Of a stretch of 64,000 nucleotides of DNA, positions 23,774 through 33,400 are shown piece by piece (positions within the stretch are counted from its first letter, which is position 1; each line of letters opens with the position of its first letter). Position numbers and translations under genes: made by a program. The notes beneath the pieces were generated by a model. The model searched no databases. It had not been told where the DNA came from and worked only from the letters and a program-made list of their open reading frames with translations. Origin of the DNA: Symbiodinium natans (lineage: Eukaryota; Sar; Dinophyceae; Suessiales; Symbiodiniaceae); NCBI GenBank assembly GCA_905221605.1, contig CAJNDS010002720.1, forward strand, positions 62,001 to 126,000. Reading direction: 5' to 3'.

Positions 23774-23789
<16 letters not shown>

Positions 23790-23806
<17 letters not shown>

Positions 23807-23812
23807 TTGTGC
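23790..23812 (+). repeat. (GT)n microsatellite
   Basis: Run of alternating GT/TG directly after a possible GTGTGAG donor. Confidence 0.9.
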
Positions 23813-23947
23813 ACGTGTTATTTGTGAATAGGAGCCCTAAACCCAAAACCCAAAACCCTAAACCCTAAACCCTAAGCCCTAAACCCAAAACCCGAAACCC
23901 TAAACCCTCAACCCCAGACCCTCAACCCCATGTGTGGGTTGATCTAA

Positions 23948-24015
23948 CTCGTGGCCCCTCTTCGCAACACAAGTTGACTTGAAGGTCCACCTGAGCAGGC
24001 TCGAAGTGTGGTTGC
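23948..24015 (+). CDS. Candidate exon, unknown protein
   Basis: Reads ATQVDLKVHLSRLEVWLPET between arrays. Confidence 0.45.
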
Positions 24016-24040
24016 CAGAAACCCCAAACCCCTAAACCCT

Positions 24041-24185
24041 AATGCGGGTTATACTGTTTCGAAGTTGGTTTGCGACTTACTAAGTTCCCTGAACCTGTTA
24101 TCAGGGTGGGGCTTAAGGCGTGTGGTTTCAATTGCATTGTGTCGTGGCCCAGGCTGTGAGGGCAGCAGCTTGCACAGCACTGTTG
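24041..24185 (+). CDS. Candidate exon, unknown protein
   Basis: Open for about 48 codons, including LVCDLLSSLNLLSGWGLRRV and VVSIALCRGPGCEGSS. It ends at a TTTAGGG array. Confidence 0.4.
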
Positions 24186-24290
24186 GGTTTAGGGTTTAGG
24201 GTTTAGGGTTGAGGGTTGAGGGTTTAGGGTTTAGGGTTTAGGGTTTAGGGATTAGGGTTTAGGGTTTAGGGCTTAGATCTTCCCCCAAAG

Positions 24291-24405
24291 GCTGTGGCCG
24301 CACAGGGATTGCGCACTCAATGCAGCAAAACTAGCAGAGCACACATCCTCGAAGCCCTGTTTGCAAAACATTTCCGTCGGAGTTGCACCGCAGACCGACA
24401 CACCC
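24291..24405 (+). CDS. Candidate exon, about 38 codons
   Basis: A CTTCCCCCAAAG acceptor is followed by AVAAQGLRTQCSKT and SRAHILEALFAKHFRRSCTA. Confidence 0.55.
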
Positions 24406-24529
24406 TAAACCCTGAACCCCTAAACCCGAAGCCCTAAACTTGAGCCCTAAACCCTAAATTTAAGAGCCTCCGGCTCAAGCCGCCGACCCCGCTGGAGCAT
24501 AGTTGAGAGGTCTAAACCCGCTCGCATGG

Positions 24530-24620
24530 TTCGAAGATCATCCCAGCCTGCTCGGCAGAGTTCTGTCAAACGTTTGGGGGGTTAGGGGGCAAGCCAAAAA
24601 GACGGGGGGGCGCGGGTGGC
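24530..24620 (+). CDS. Candidate exon, unknown protein
   Basis: LAWFEDHPSLLGRVLSNVWG reads well. It is followed by G/C homopolymer-rich intron-like DNA. Confidence 0.4.
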
Positions 24621-25006
24621 GCGGTCCTCCACGAAAAAATTGTGCACCGACCCCCCCCACCCCCCCCCCCCCCCCCCGGGGTTTTGGGGGGGGTAAGGAG
24701 GGAAAGAGGGAGGTTTTCACCTCCTTTTCCCATCCAACACGCCGCCAGGGTCGGCGGACTCTAAACCCTAAGCCTTAAACCCTAAACCCTACAACCTAAA
24801 CCTAAACCCTAAACCCTAAACCCCAAACCCTAAACCCTAAACCCTAAACCCTAAACCCTAAACCCTAAACCCTCAAACCTAAACCCTCGCGGTCTTGACT
24901 CCCCAAAACCCTAGCATAAAGCCCTACAGGACCTTAGCAGAGTCTTTACCCTTTCAAAGCATGGCCAGCAACCAAGAAACCCCCAATCTAAGCTTTGTTC
25001 ATAGGG

Positions 25007-25093
25007 GTCCGAAGTATGGGCCTTCTTTACATGTAGTATAGAGGGGCTGTGCAGCAAGGGACCCAGATTAAGGGCCCATACTTGGAACCCTAG
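25007..25093. mobile_element. MITE-like family F
   Basis: Inverted ends are GGGTCCGAAGTATGGGCCTT and AAGGGCCCATACTTGGAACC, with a short non-coding centre. Related to family E (GGTTCTGACGTATGGGCC). Confidence 0.7.
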
Positions 25094-25201
25094 ACCCTAA
25101 AACCCGAAACCAGTACGATTGTAGAAACCCTAAACCCTAAACCCTAAGCCCTAAGGCCTAAGCCCTAAACCCTGAGCCCTAAACCCTAAAGCCTAAGCCC
25201 C

Positions 25202-25440
25202 AGACGAAAGCGAGGTTCGGGTGCCGGGGAGCCGTGCCACCTGGACTTGGACTGCAAGGCGGGAAGACGAAGGGCTGCCTGGGACGGTTCCAGGTGCGTG
25301 AAGGCTTCGGGTTCCCGAAGCCTTTGAGTACCGTTCTTGCCCCGTCCAGATTCGGGTTTCCTCCAACAACTACCCAATGCCAAGAGGGCACCGGGGTCCT
25401 AAACGGGACGGACTGGCCCGGCCGACATTTCTCGATTTAG
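25202..25440 (+). CDS. Candidate terminal exon, about 79 codons
   Basis: Open from a CCCCAG acceptor to a TAG stop. It includes KTKGCLGRFQVREGFGFPKP and PPTTTQCQEGTGVLNGTDWP. It is one of the longest uninterrupted + frames outside the transposon. Family not recognised. Confidence 0.5.
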
Positions 25441-25478
25441 GGTTTAGGGTTTGGGGTTTAGGGTTTAGGGTTTAGGGT

Positions 25479-25565
25479 TAGACCGAGCTTATCGTCACAC
25501 GGGAGGTCTCAGCACCAGTAACGCTGTAGGATGGCCAAGAGGCCAGAGAGATCCCATTCAGTAAG
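25479..25565 (+). CDS. Candidate exon ending in a stop
   Basis: LDRAYRHTGGLSTSNAVGWP RGQRDPIQ then TAA, directly after a TTTAGGG array. Confidence 0.4.
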
Positions 25566-25769
25566 AGACCTCAATTCTTGGGTTTAGGGCTTAGGATTTA
25601 TTCTCCCTGTAAGCCCCGGCCCCCCGCCCCCCCCCCCCCCCCCCCCCCCCCCAAGAAAAAATAAAACAAACGAAAACGAATAGAAGACAAGCAACAACAA
25701 CTCTCCAAATCCCTCCCAGAACCCTGAACTATGAAGCCCAAGTCTAAAACCCCAAAAAGCCCCAAACGG

Positions 25770-25775
25770 TCAGCC

Positions 25776-25828
<53 letters not shown>

Positions 25829-25862
25829 ACCCGCAACCCTCAACCCTCAACCCTAAACCCTA
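25770..25862 (+). repeat. ACCCTCA variant block
   Basis: About twelve ACCCTCA units, the same variant as at 20600-20695. Confidence 0.9.
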
Positions 25863-25929
25863 AACCCCTTGTAACCCTTTGTGTGTGTGGCGGAGGAGGC
25901 ACTTCAGCAGCTCCTACGGCCCAGGCCAC

Positions 25930-26430
25930 TTAGGGGTTTAGGGGGTTTAGGGGTTTAGGGGTATAGGAGTTCAGGGGTTGAGGGGGTTTAGTGTTTAGGG
26001 GTTCAGGGGTTGAGGGTTTAGGGTTTAGGGGGTTAGGGGTTTAGGGGTTTTGGGGTTTGGGGGTGTAGGGGGTTAAGGGGTTTAGGGGTTTAGGGGGTTT
26101 GGGGTTTTGGGGGTTTAGGGAGTAAGGGGTTTAGGGGTTGGGGGTTTAAGGTTTTAGGGTTTAGGGGTTTAAGGGTTTAAGGGTTTAGGATTTCGGGCTG
26201 TAGGGTGTTAGGGGTTTAGGGTTTTAGGGGTTCAGGGGTTTAGGGTTTGGGGGTTCAGGAGGTTTAGGGTTTTAGGGGTTCAGGGGTCTAGGGTTTTAGG
26301 TGTTAGGGTTTAGGGGTTTAGGGGGTTTGGGGGTGTGGGGGGTTTAGAGGTTTAGGAGTGTTGGGGTTTAGGGGTTTAGGGGTTTAGGGGTTTAGGGGTG
26401 TTTAGGGTGTTTAGGGGGTTTGGGGCTGGG
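25930..26430 (+). repeat. TTTAGGGG octamer block
   Basis: About 500 bp of TTTAGGGG-type octamers with internal degeneration, a length variant of the heptamer. Confidence 0.85.
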
Positions 26431-26535
26431 GGGTTTGGTGGCTTAGGCGGTTTAGACTTCGGTGGGGCGTCTCGAGGATTACGCTTCAGAGCAAAGCCGG
26501 GCTTGAACCCTGTAAGGACTGGCCCGGAGGCTGGG

Positions 26536-26622
26536 TTTCCCCTGTAATTAAGGCTATTTAGGGCAAATTAAGCCTAATTTAGGTTATTTAAGGGGGGAAC
26601 CTAGGGGGGCTATTTTAGGGGG
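26536..26622. mobile_element. Family J repeat, copy 1
   Basis: CCTGTAATTAAGGCTATTTA and GGTTATTTAAGGGGGGAACC flank a short centre. It matches 63765-63850. Confidence 0.6.
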
Positions 26623-26998
26623 GGGGGGGGGTAGTAGTGAAACTGAGTGCAAGTTGACAGAAGCAGCAGAGATGGTGCAAGCCAAGACGTAAATCCTGAA
26701 TCTACTTCTTCTTCCTGGGACTTGGGGTTTAGGGAGGGCTCCGACGTCCCCAAGCCTGCACCAAACACCCCAAACCCTACAAGGCCTAAGCTTCATAAAT
26801 GTGGGGTTCCATTCTTCTGAAGCACTTCCACATGGTGGGCAGAGATTGAAACTCCCAAAACTGAGCATGGGTTTAGGGCTCAGGGTTTAGGGCGCTGCAA
26901 GCCCTCAGCCTGGACCCTAAACCCTAAACCCTAAACCCGAAACCCTCAACCCTAAACCCTAAAACCGAAACCCTAAAACCTTAACCGCAACCTTCAAA

Positions 26999-27220
26999 CA
27001 GGGCGTGGAACGCTGTGAATCTGAGGAGTTTCGTGTGCTTCTGTTGGAGTACAGGTGGGCGGAGGCTTAGTACAAGGTGCACGCCCCACCCTGGACCAGA
27101 CCGCCGAAGGAGATTCCTCACATTCCGTCCCAGTATGCACGTCACTGGGGCAAATCGCCGGCTCATGCAAAGTCTCACCAACGAGCTCCCTGAAAACTTG
27201 CAAGGCAGCAGAAGGAAGTG
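26999..27220 (+). CDS. Candidate coding island, frame uncertain
   Basis: One frame reads GVERCESEEFRVLLEYRWAE, then a single TAG, then KVHAPPWTRPPKEIPHIPSQ. Another frame is open across the whole island to TGA. A minus-strand frame is open too. Coding is likely, but strand and frame are not settled. Confidence 0.4.
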
Positions 27221-27360
27221 AGGGGCTCTCGCATCGTTTCGGGTTAAGGGTTTTGGTAGTTTGCGGATAGTTTGTGCACATCCTGAGAACCTGAAGGATA
27301 TTCCCTGGGCTCTTTTTGGGCGCAAGAGAATCTAGGGGGGTCTGGGACCATATCCTGAAG

Positions 27361-27486
27361 ATCCTCCTGTAAAGAACTGTTGAGTCTACAGCCCCTGCCT
27401 AGAGACCCTATCTACCGAACCATGACGGAGGGCAAAAGGGCCCTGAAGCGTAGGTCCACACAGTCGATGATAGTTGTTGGGGATCT
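27361..27486 (+). CDS. Candidate exon, about 41 codons
   Basis: A TCCTGAAG acceptor is followed by CKELLSLQPLPRDPIYRTMT and KRALKRRSTQSMIVVGD. A GTACCC donor follows. Confidence 0.5.
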
Positions 27487-27591
27487 GGTACCCCTATATC
27501 CTAAGCCGTAAACCCTCCACCCCCAGCCCTAAGCCCAAACCCTAAACCCTAATCCCTATACCTAAACTCCTCCGACCACTTTTCCCTACAG

Positions 27592-27664
27592 AAACAAGCG
27601 CCCCGCTTAGCTACTACGGCGTCATCGGGCCCTGGATGGAGACGGCGCAGGGCGCCCAGCGTCT
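27592..27664 (+). CDS. Candidate exon, unknown protein
   Basis: The strong acceptor CTTTTCCCTACAG (pyrimidine tract) leads into TSAPLSYYGVIGPWMETAQG. Confidence 0.55.
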
Positions 27665-27774
27665 TAGGGTTTAGGGTTTAGGGAACTCCTTAAACCTAAT
27701 CCCAAAGCTCTGAAATCCTAAGCCCTAGTAGGTCATATTAGATCAGGCTAGACGGAGGATAGCCCAACTTTAGG

Positions 27775-27850
27775 GCTGCTGCGCGGGTGATTTTGGAGAC
27801 GAGCGGCCCTTGTCCGGAGCCTTTCGCCTTTCCGTGGAACCATAAAACCC
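27775..27850 (+). CDS. Candidate exon, unknown protein
   Basis: After CAACTTTAG one frame reads AARVILETSGPCPEPFAFPW. Another reaches a stop after GCCAGDFGDERPLSGAF. Confidence 0.4.
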
Positions 27851-28115
27851 GCAGATCCTATACTCTAAACCCATTTAGGGTTTAGGGTTTATGGTTTAGG
27901 GTTTAGGGTTTAGGGTCTAGGGTTTAGGGTTGAGAGTAAACCTTGAAGCCCCAAGCCCTCAAGCCCCAAAACCCTAAACGCACTCCCCTACTTCCCACTG
28001 AAAAGCCAAAGACCACACCCTGAAAGCCTTCTACTCCTCAAGAGCTCGATATACTGAGACCCTGTGGTTTAGGGTTTAGAGTGTTTAAGGCTTAGGGATT
28101 CCTCATTCTATGCCC

Positions 28116-28276
28116 CCAAACCCTAAACCCTAAACCCTAAACCCTAAACCCTAAACCCTAAACCCTAAACCCTACACCCTAAACCCTAACCCTAAACCCT
28201 AAACCCTAAACCCTAAACCCTAAACCCTAAACCCTAAACCCTAAACCCTAAACCCTAAACCCTAAACCCTAAACCC
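28116..28276 (+). repeat. CCCTAAA array
   Basis: More than 20 near-perfect units. Confidence 0.95.
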
Positions 28277-28280
28277 TGAG

Positions 28281-28410
28281 CCCAGTATTCTGGGCGTTTC
28301 GGCCCACATACACGGGCCTTAGGATCCTGCGCTTCGCTCCGGAGGTCGAACCGAATGAAGCGAGACATGGTCCTGCTGGGTCGGGTGGTGAAAGGCCCCG
28401 GGCCCTGTGG
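28281..28410 (+). CDS. Candidate exon, about 42 codons
   Basis: The preferred frame reads FWAFRPTYTGLRILRFAPEV then EPNEARHGPAGSGGERP. A second frame is also open. Confidence 0.45.
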
Positions 28411-28530
28411 TTTAGGGGTTTGGGGTTTCGGGTTTAGGGTTTAGGGATTCTTCTTTACGGCGTCATTCCCAAACCTTATTTATGCCGAAGCCCTAAACCC
28501 TATACGTTCAACCCGAAACCCGAAACCCTC

Positions 28531-28611
28531 CAACTCGGCTCGAGTTCCACAAGAAGTTGGCACTGGAAGTTATGGCCCAAACCCAGGCCACCCCGCCCAA
28601 GAAGCAGCAAT
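28531..28611 (+). CDS. Candidate exon, unknown protein
   Basis: TRLEFHKKLALEVMAQTQAT PPKKQQ, ending at a GTGGGT donor. Confidence 0.5.
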
Positions 28612-28700
28612 GTGGGTATTTCCCCTCTATTCCCCCAAATAGAATAGAATTCCCTTATAAGGATCCTCTACAAAGGGTACCCCTCTTTTCGTAAACTACC
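28605..28700. mobile_element. Family I repeat, copy 3 (inverted)
   Basis: GGGTACCCCTCTTTTCGTAA is the reverse complement of the family I end. The centre matches the 17305 copy in reverse. Confidence 0.5.
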
Positions 28701-28787
28701 CATATGTTTTTTTGCTTGAGTAGACTTTTGTTCCGTCTTTCGTTTCAATTTATACTTCGTTCACGGTACTAGGGTTTGGGTATTCTC

Positions 28788-28860
28788 AGATTTTGGGGAA
28801 GCAGACAGGAATCTGGGGACTTGAGCTAGTATATAACCTCAGAGGTCCTTCAGGGTTTTG
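28788..28860 (+). CDS. Candidate exon, unknown protein
   Basis: A GTATTCTCAG acceptor leads into ILGKQTGIWGLELVYNLRGP. Confidence 0.4.
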
Positions 28861-29021
28861 TTGAAGAAGGGCTTAGGGCGCACAGGTGTTTTAGGGTATT
28901 CGGTATTCGGTATTCCGGTCTAGGGGTTAGGGTATTGGGGCACTATGGTATTCGGATTTGGGGTAGTAGGCGTTTAGGGTTGGGGGCTCGACGGTTTCGA
29001 CATGCGCCCGCTCTCGCAGAA

Positions 29022-29105
29022 ACGGACCACCCGGGGAAGAACCCGTACCTTCTGGCAGCTCGGCAGCACTCATGGTCGTCCCCCCCGACTCGGGGCTTGA
29101 AACCG
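29022..29105 (+). CDS. Candidate exon, unknown protein
   Basis: A GCTCTCGCAG acceptor leads into TDHPGKNPYLLAARQHSWSS. A second frame ends in TGA. Confidence 0.45.
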
Positions 29106-29329
29106 AAATCCCCGAAACCCGAAACGCTAAACCCTAATACCCTCATACCCTGATACCCTTATGCCCTGATACCTTCTTCCCCTTATTCTCTACTACCCAA
29201 ATACCCTAGTACCCAAAAGCCTAGTACTCTAGTACCCTAGTTTATAGTACCCTAATGCCCCAAAGCCCTAATGCCCTAAGACCCAGCCCTAAACCCTAAA
29301 ACCCAGCCCGGAACCCTAAACCCAGAAGG

Positions 29330-29494
29330 ATGGTTTATGCAAGCCTGGTTGAGGTGTTTAAAGCAGTCGATGTTCTAAAGGGTTCAGGGACGCGTCGATC
29401 AGCTGATGCAGAGCTACATGATCACTTCCTCGACACCCTGATCCCTAAACCCCCTTGTTTTGGGCCTCGGGGACGCGAAAGGGACCTCAATCCA
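29330..29494 (+). CDS. Small ORF, 54 codons
   Basis: ATG start, MVYASLVEVFKAVDVLKGSG then TRRSADAELHDHFLDTLIP, stop TGA. The first 40 codons look strongly protein-like (amphipathic helix, acidic end). It may be an internal exon rather than a free ORF. Confidence 0.5.
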
Positions 29495-29590
29495 TGAGAA
29501 AGCTGGCCTCATCTTATGGCTGCCTTTGGTTTGTTGTTTGTTTCTCTGCGGCTCTAACATCTATGAATTTGGGTTCAGGGCTTAGGGCTT
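29491..29590 (+). CDS. Candidate signal-peptide exon
   Basis: Its ATG overlaps the TGA of the previous ORF. It reads MRKLASSYGCLWFVVCFSAA, a short basic start and a hydrophobic core like a signal peptide. Confidence 0.35.
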
Positions 29591-29621
29591 AGGGTTTAGA
29601 GCTTAGGGTTTAGGGTTTAGT

Positions 29622-29720
29622 CCTGCCTGGTGAGCAATCGCACCATCATGCACGCAGCAATTGGCCCGACTTGTGGCACTTCGAACGCTGAACTTGAGGA
29701 ATCCAACTATCCCCCTCTCT
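29622..29720 (+). CDS. Candidate exon, unknown protein
   Basis: SNRTIMHAAIGPTCGTSNAE LEESNYPPL, then a (TTCC)n tract. Confidence 0.45.
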
Positions 29721-29724
29721 CTTC

Positions 29725-29820
29725 CTTCCTTCCTTCCTTCATTCCTTCCTTCCTTCGTTCCTTCCTTCATTCCTTCCTTCCTTCCTTCCTTCCTTCCTTC
29801 TCTCTCTCTCTCCCTTCTCC
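29725..29820 (+). repeat. (TTCC)n microsatellite
   Basis: About 95 bp of TTCC units with a few changes, ending in (TC)n. Confidence 0.95.
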
Positions 29821-29884
29821 TTCTCCGTCGAGGCCCTGAGCCCTGCACCCTCTGAACCCCAATGACTTTCGGGCTTAGGAGTTT

Positions 29885-29995
29885 GGCAGTTTCCTAAATG
29901 AGGGTCCCTCTTTGGGTACCCATTATGAGGCGGCACCCTTTCAAAGGAGATTTCCAAATGGGACATTCATTCAGACAACTACCCATGTAGGTGTA
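29885..29995. mobile_element. Family H repeat, copy 2
   Basis: GGGTCCCTCTTTGGGTACCC ATTATG.GGCGGCACC matches the centre of the 23371 element in reverse. The end GACAACTACCCATGTA matches its terminus. Confidence 0.55.
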
Positions 29996-30204
29996 GGTAG
30001 GCCAAATGCCATGCACTTTCCAAGACCCTAAGCTCGGATACCTAACCCTAAGGCCCTCAACCCCAGAAGCCCGGAAGGCCAACCCCCACCAGGGTTTAGG
30101 GGTTTAGGGTTTAGGGTTTTTGGTTTAGGGTTTAGGGTTAGGGGTTGGGGGGGAGCCGTTTTGGGTTTTGGGGTTTAGGGTTTAGGGCTTGGGGTTGATA
30201 GGGT

Positions 30205-30299
30205 TGAAGGTAGCTCCTGCCCAGGCAGATGTCGGCAAGATCCAGGCACGCGGCCCGAGACTCCGAACCCTGCTTAAGGGCTTAAGTACGATTCTGAGA
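30205..30299 (+). CDS. Candidate terminal exon
   Basis: A CTCCTGCCCAG acceptor leads into ADVGKIQARGPRLRTLLKG and, soon after, a TAG stop. Confidence 0.4.
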
Positions 30300-30533
30300 T
30301 AGGAGAAGCCCCAACCCCAGATCCCAGACCCCAAACCCCAAACACTGAACCCTAAACCCCAAACCCTAAACCCTAGACCGGTACTGAGGCAGTTGCGAAG
30401 TTTCCTGAGACTTCAAGTGAAGTTCGCAGAGCTGAGCCTGGGGCCTCTACCTTTGGCCCCCTAAACCCTGACAACTCCGAACCTCAGGGCTTAGGGTTTA
30501 CGGTTTAGCATACGGAGGCCGCTGACTTGTTGA

Positions 30534-30780
30534 TTGCAAATCCCCTTTGCGCCCGTGGACTACAAGGGCACTCCAGGCTACTTGCCCACTCTAAATCCTG
30601 TTGAGAGTCTGGGTTTGGGGCCTGAGGTCGTTTTGGGGAATGCCCCAAACTCAAAACTCCGCAAACACAGGTCATTGCCAACCCAGCTGGGCGCCATCGC
30701 GAGGCGAATGCCAGGGCCTCCAGACGGTCATGGCTGGATTCTACACCCTGCACCCCATCATTGAGCCAACGATAGCCTAG
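30534..30780 (+). CDS. Candidate exons, frame uncertain
   Basis: One + frame is open for 76 codons. After the internal acceptor GAATGCCAG the last 66 bases read GLQTVMAGFYTLHPIIEPTI, which looks the most like real protein. A minus frame is open as well. Confidence 0.4.
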
Positions 30781-30974
30781 GGTTTAGGGTTTCAACGGGT
30801 CTGGACGGTGATCTCTGGTGCTGGGACGACTCACCATATCACATCCCTCTAACTCCCTCAACCCCCCTCAGCCCCTCACCCCAAACCCACTAAACCCCTA
30901 AGTTCAGAACCTTCAACCAAACCCTAAACCCTAAACCCTAACCCCTAAACTTCCTAAACGCTAAACCCCGAAGC

Positions 30975-31060
30975 CCCAGACGCGACAACAGTTAGGTCGT
31001 CCCAGTCACTGCAGACCGAATACAAGCAGACCTCCTTCGGAACAGGCCTTGCTGAGGGCT
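30975..31060 (+). CDS. Candidate exon, unknown protein
   Basis: Reads TTVRSSQSLQTEYKQTSFGT GLAEG before a TTTAGGG block. Confidence 0.4.
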
Positions 31061-31310
31061 CAGGGTCTAGGGTTTAGGGTTTAGGGTTTCAGGTTTAGGG
31101 TTTCGGGTTTAGGGTTTAGGGCTTAAGGTTTAGGGCTTGGTGTTAGGGTTTAGGGTTCAGGGTTTAGGGCTTCGGAGCTTCGGAAGTCGGCGGCTTCAGG
31201 GAGTGGATTTAGGAATCTGGGGTTTCGGGCTTGGGGCCTGAATTAGGGGTTTAGGGCCAAAACCCTAAACCCTAAACCTGAAACCCTAAACCCCAAACCC
31301 TAAACCCTAA

Positions 31311-31493
31311 ATGGGTTCAGGGCATGTAGTTGTTCAGGGCCTCACGGTGTCTTCTCTAGGCCCGGCAGCACAATTTCATTGCATAATAGTTCCAGGAGGG
31401 GAGTTCCCAGGCAAGTTCAGGATTTCTAGAAGGGGTGTACAAGGTTTCAAGTACCATCTAAGGACTGCATGTGTGGCAATGTTCAGGAATTAG
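31311..31493 (+). CDS. Small ORF, 60 codons
   Basis: ATG to TAG. It contains VVVQGLTVSSLGPAAQFHCI and GVQGFKYHLRTACVAMFRN. It sits alone between two heptamer blocks. Family not recognised. Confidence 0.45.
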   Translation: MGSGHVVVQGLTVSSLGPAAQFHCIIVPGGEFPGKFRISRRGVQGFKYHLRTACVAMFRN

Positions 31494-31564
31494 TGCCTAA
31501 ACCCTAAACCCTGTACAAGCCTTGAGGGGAAAAGCATAACCCTGAACCCTCAACCCTAAACCCT

Positions 31565-31676
31565 AACCCTAAGCCCTAAGCCCTAAGCCCTAAGCCCTAA
31601 GCCCTAAGCCCTAAGCCCTAAGCCCTAAGCCCTAAGCCCTAAGCCCTAAGCCCTAAGCCCTAAGCCCTAAGCCCTA
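31565..31676 (+). repeat. CCCTAAG variant block
   Basis: About 15 perfect CCCTAAG units followed sharply by CCCTAAA units at 31677-31755. Confidence 0.95.
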
Positions 31677-31978
31677 ACCCTAAACCCTAAACCCTAAACC
31701 CTAAACCCTAAACCCTAAACCCTAAACCCTAAACCCTAAACCCTAAACCCTAAACCTTAGACCCTAAACTATGATACGATGATGCAGCTCCACCACAATT
31801 TGCCCATGGGCTGCTCCTAAGCCCTAAGCCCTAAACCCTAAACCCTAAACCCTAAACCCTAAACCCTGAACCATAAGCCATTCTTCTGGCTCAATGCTAG
31901 GGTGCAGGGTGTAGGGTTAAGGAGCAAATGCGGCCATGAATCACCCAAGAGCAAGGATTAGGCTTTTGGGGTTTAGTC

Positions 31979-32036
31979 CAGCGGAACGCTGCAGCTCTCA
32001 AATTCTTGCAGGGCATGGTGGTCCTTCAAACACAGT
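31979..32036 (+). CDS. Candidate exon, unknown protein
   Basis: After TTTAGTCCAG the island reads RNAAALKFLQGMVVLQTQW. Confidence 0.45.
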
Positions 32037-32244
32037 GGTTTAGGGTTCAGGGTTCAGGGTTTTGGGTTCAGGGTTTCGACTTCCAGACCCAGAGCTGCCC
32101 CGTGGGAGGGCCAAACCCTTCATCGGTAGCATAACCCCACCAAGAACCCGACATAAATTGTTCAGGACCTGGGCGCCTAAACCCGAAACCTTGTACAAGC
32201 CTTGAAGAGAAAGCCCTAGTCCCCAAACCCTAAACCCTAGACCT

Positions 32245-32588
32245 GCAAGCCTAAACCCTAAACCCTAAACCCTAAACCCTAAACCCTAAACCCTAAACCC
32301 TAAACCCTAAACCCTAAACCCTAAACCCTAAACCCTAAACCCTAAACCCTAAACCCTAAACCCTAAACCCTAAACCCTAAACCCTTAAACCTAAACCCTA
32401 AACCCTAAACCCTAAACCCTAAACCCTAAACCCTAAACCCTAAACCCTAAACCCTAAACCCTAAACCCTAAACCCTAAACCCTAAACCCTAAACCCTAAA
32501 CCCTAAACCCTAATACCCTAAACCCTAAACCCTAAACCCTAAACCCTAAACCCTAAACCCTAAACCCTAAACCCTAAACCCTAAACCC
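32245..32588 (+). repeat. Longest CCCTAAA array on the left of the transposon
   Basis: About 48 units, nearly perfect (single variants near 32388 and 32512). Confidence 0.97.
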
Positions 32589-32608
32589 GCCCACCACCCC
32601 TCTCATTC

Positions 32609-32722
32609 TAGAGGTGAGTGGGCGCCGTCGAGCGCTCAGCGAGACCATGGCAGGCTCTGCTGAGCTGCAGAGCCTGCCAACCGCAAACCTGAGGGGTCGC
32701 CAAGCTTGGTCGCCAAGCACTG
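32609..32722 (+). CDS. Candidate exon, unknown protein
   Basis: A TCATTCTAG acceptor is followed by VSGRRRALSETMAGSAELQS then LPTANLRGRQAWSPS. It is the last exon-like island before the Helitron. Confidence 0.45.
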
Positions 32723-32859
32723 TCACGGATATATTGTATTACCCTAAACCCCACACTTTTTTGCTCGCGGAAGGCGGGGGCGTCTCCTTCCCTTGAGCTA
32801 CGGAGGGTCTAAACCCTCCCAGGGACGTCCGAGACTGTCCGGGGGTGTCCCGGGCGTCC

Positions 32860-33180
32860 CGTAGTCTTGGGGGTTTTTCAGGTTCATTCCTTTTTTGTCC
32901 TCGAGCTCCGGGAGTCGCTGGGAGGAGCCTGGGAGGCCCTGGGAGGCCCCTGGGAGGGATTTGGAAGGCCCCTGAAAGGCCTTTGGGAGGCCCCAAAGCC
33001 CTGCGCCCTGCCAAGCCCCTCTGGCCCTTTGGAAGGCCCCAAACCAGGCCCCTTGGGCCCCTGCTGGAGCCTGGGAGGCCCCGAAGAGGCGCGTAAGAGG
33101 CCCCTTCCTCTGGAAAACCACTAAAGGGCTTCAAGCCCCTTCGGGAGGCCCCTGCCAGGCTGCCTGGGAGGCCCTACCCC
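32860..33180 (+). repeat. GGGAGGCCCCTG-type low-complexity repeat
   Basis: Degenerate units around GGGAGGCCCC and TGGAAGGCCCC. Open frames on both strands here (Gly/Pro-rich) come from the repeat and are not called as genes. Confidence 0.8.
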
Positions 33181-33224
33181 TAAAACAAAAAAAAAAAGCT
33201 TCTCCACGTGACTTTCTCAAGGCG

Positions 33225-33400
33225 CCTTGCCCCCCAACACAGGTTGTCCCGGGGCCCCCCCAGGACAGGTTGTCCGGGGCCCCCCCGGGACAGGTTGTCT
33301 TGGGCGTCCCGGGGCCCCCCTAAAACAAATGTCTCGGGGCCCACCCGGGACGCCCCGGGACGCCCCCAAGACATTGTCCCGGGGCCCCCCCGGGACGCCG
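33225..33400 (+). repeat. GGGGCCCCCCCGGGACA repeat
   Basis: About six imperfect units with GGGGCCCCCC, GGGAC and GTTGTC. Strongly self-complementary. Confidence 0.8.

Noticed and set aside
29603-29966. Ser/Phe/Leu-rich and Glu/Lys/Arg-rich ORFs
   Set aside because: Caused by the (TTCC)n tract; only the non-repeat start of one frame (29622-29720) is kept as a candidate exon.
32588-32622. Hairpin at the array border (GCCCACCACCCCTCT/AGAGGTGAGTGGGC) as a Helitron terminus
   Set aside because: It lies on the 5' side of a + strand element, lacks an adjacent CTRR, and overlaps a good exon acceptor and coding frame.
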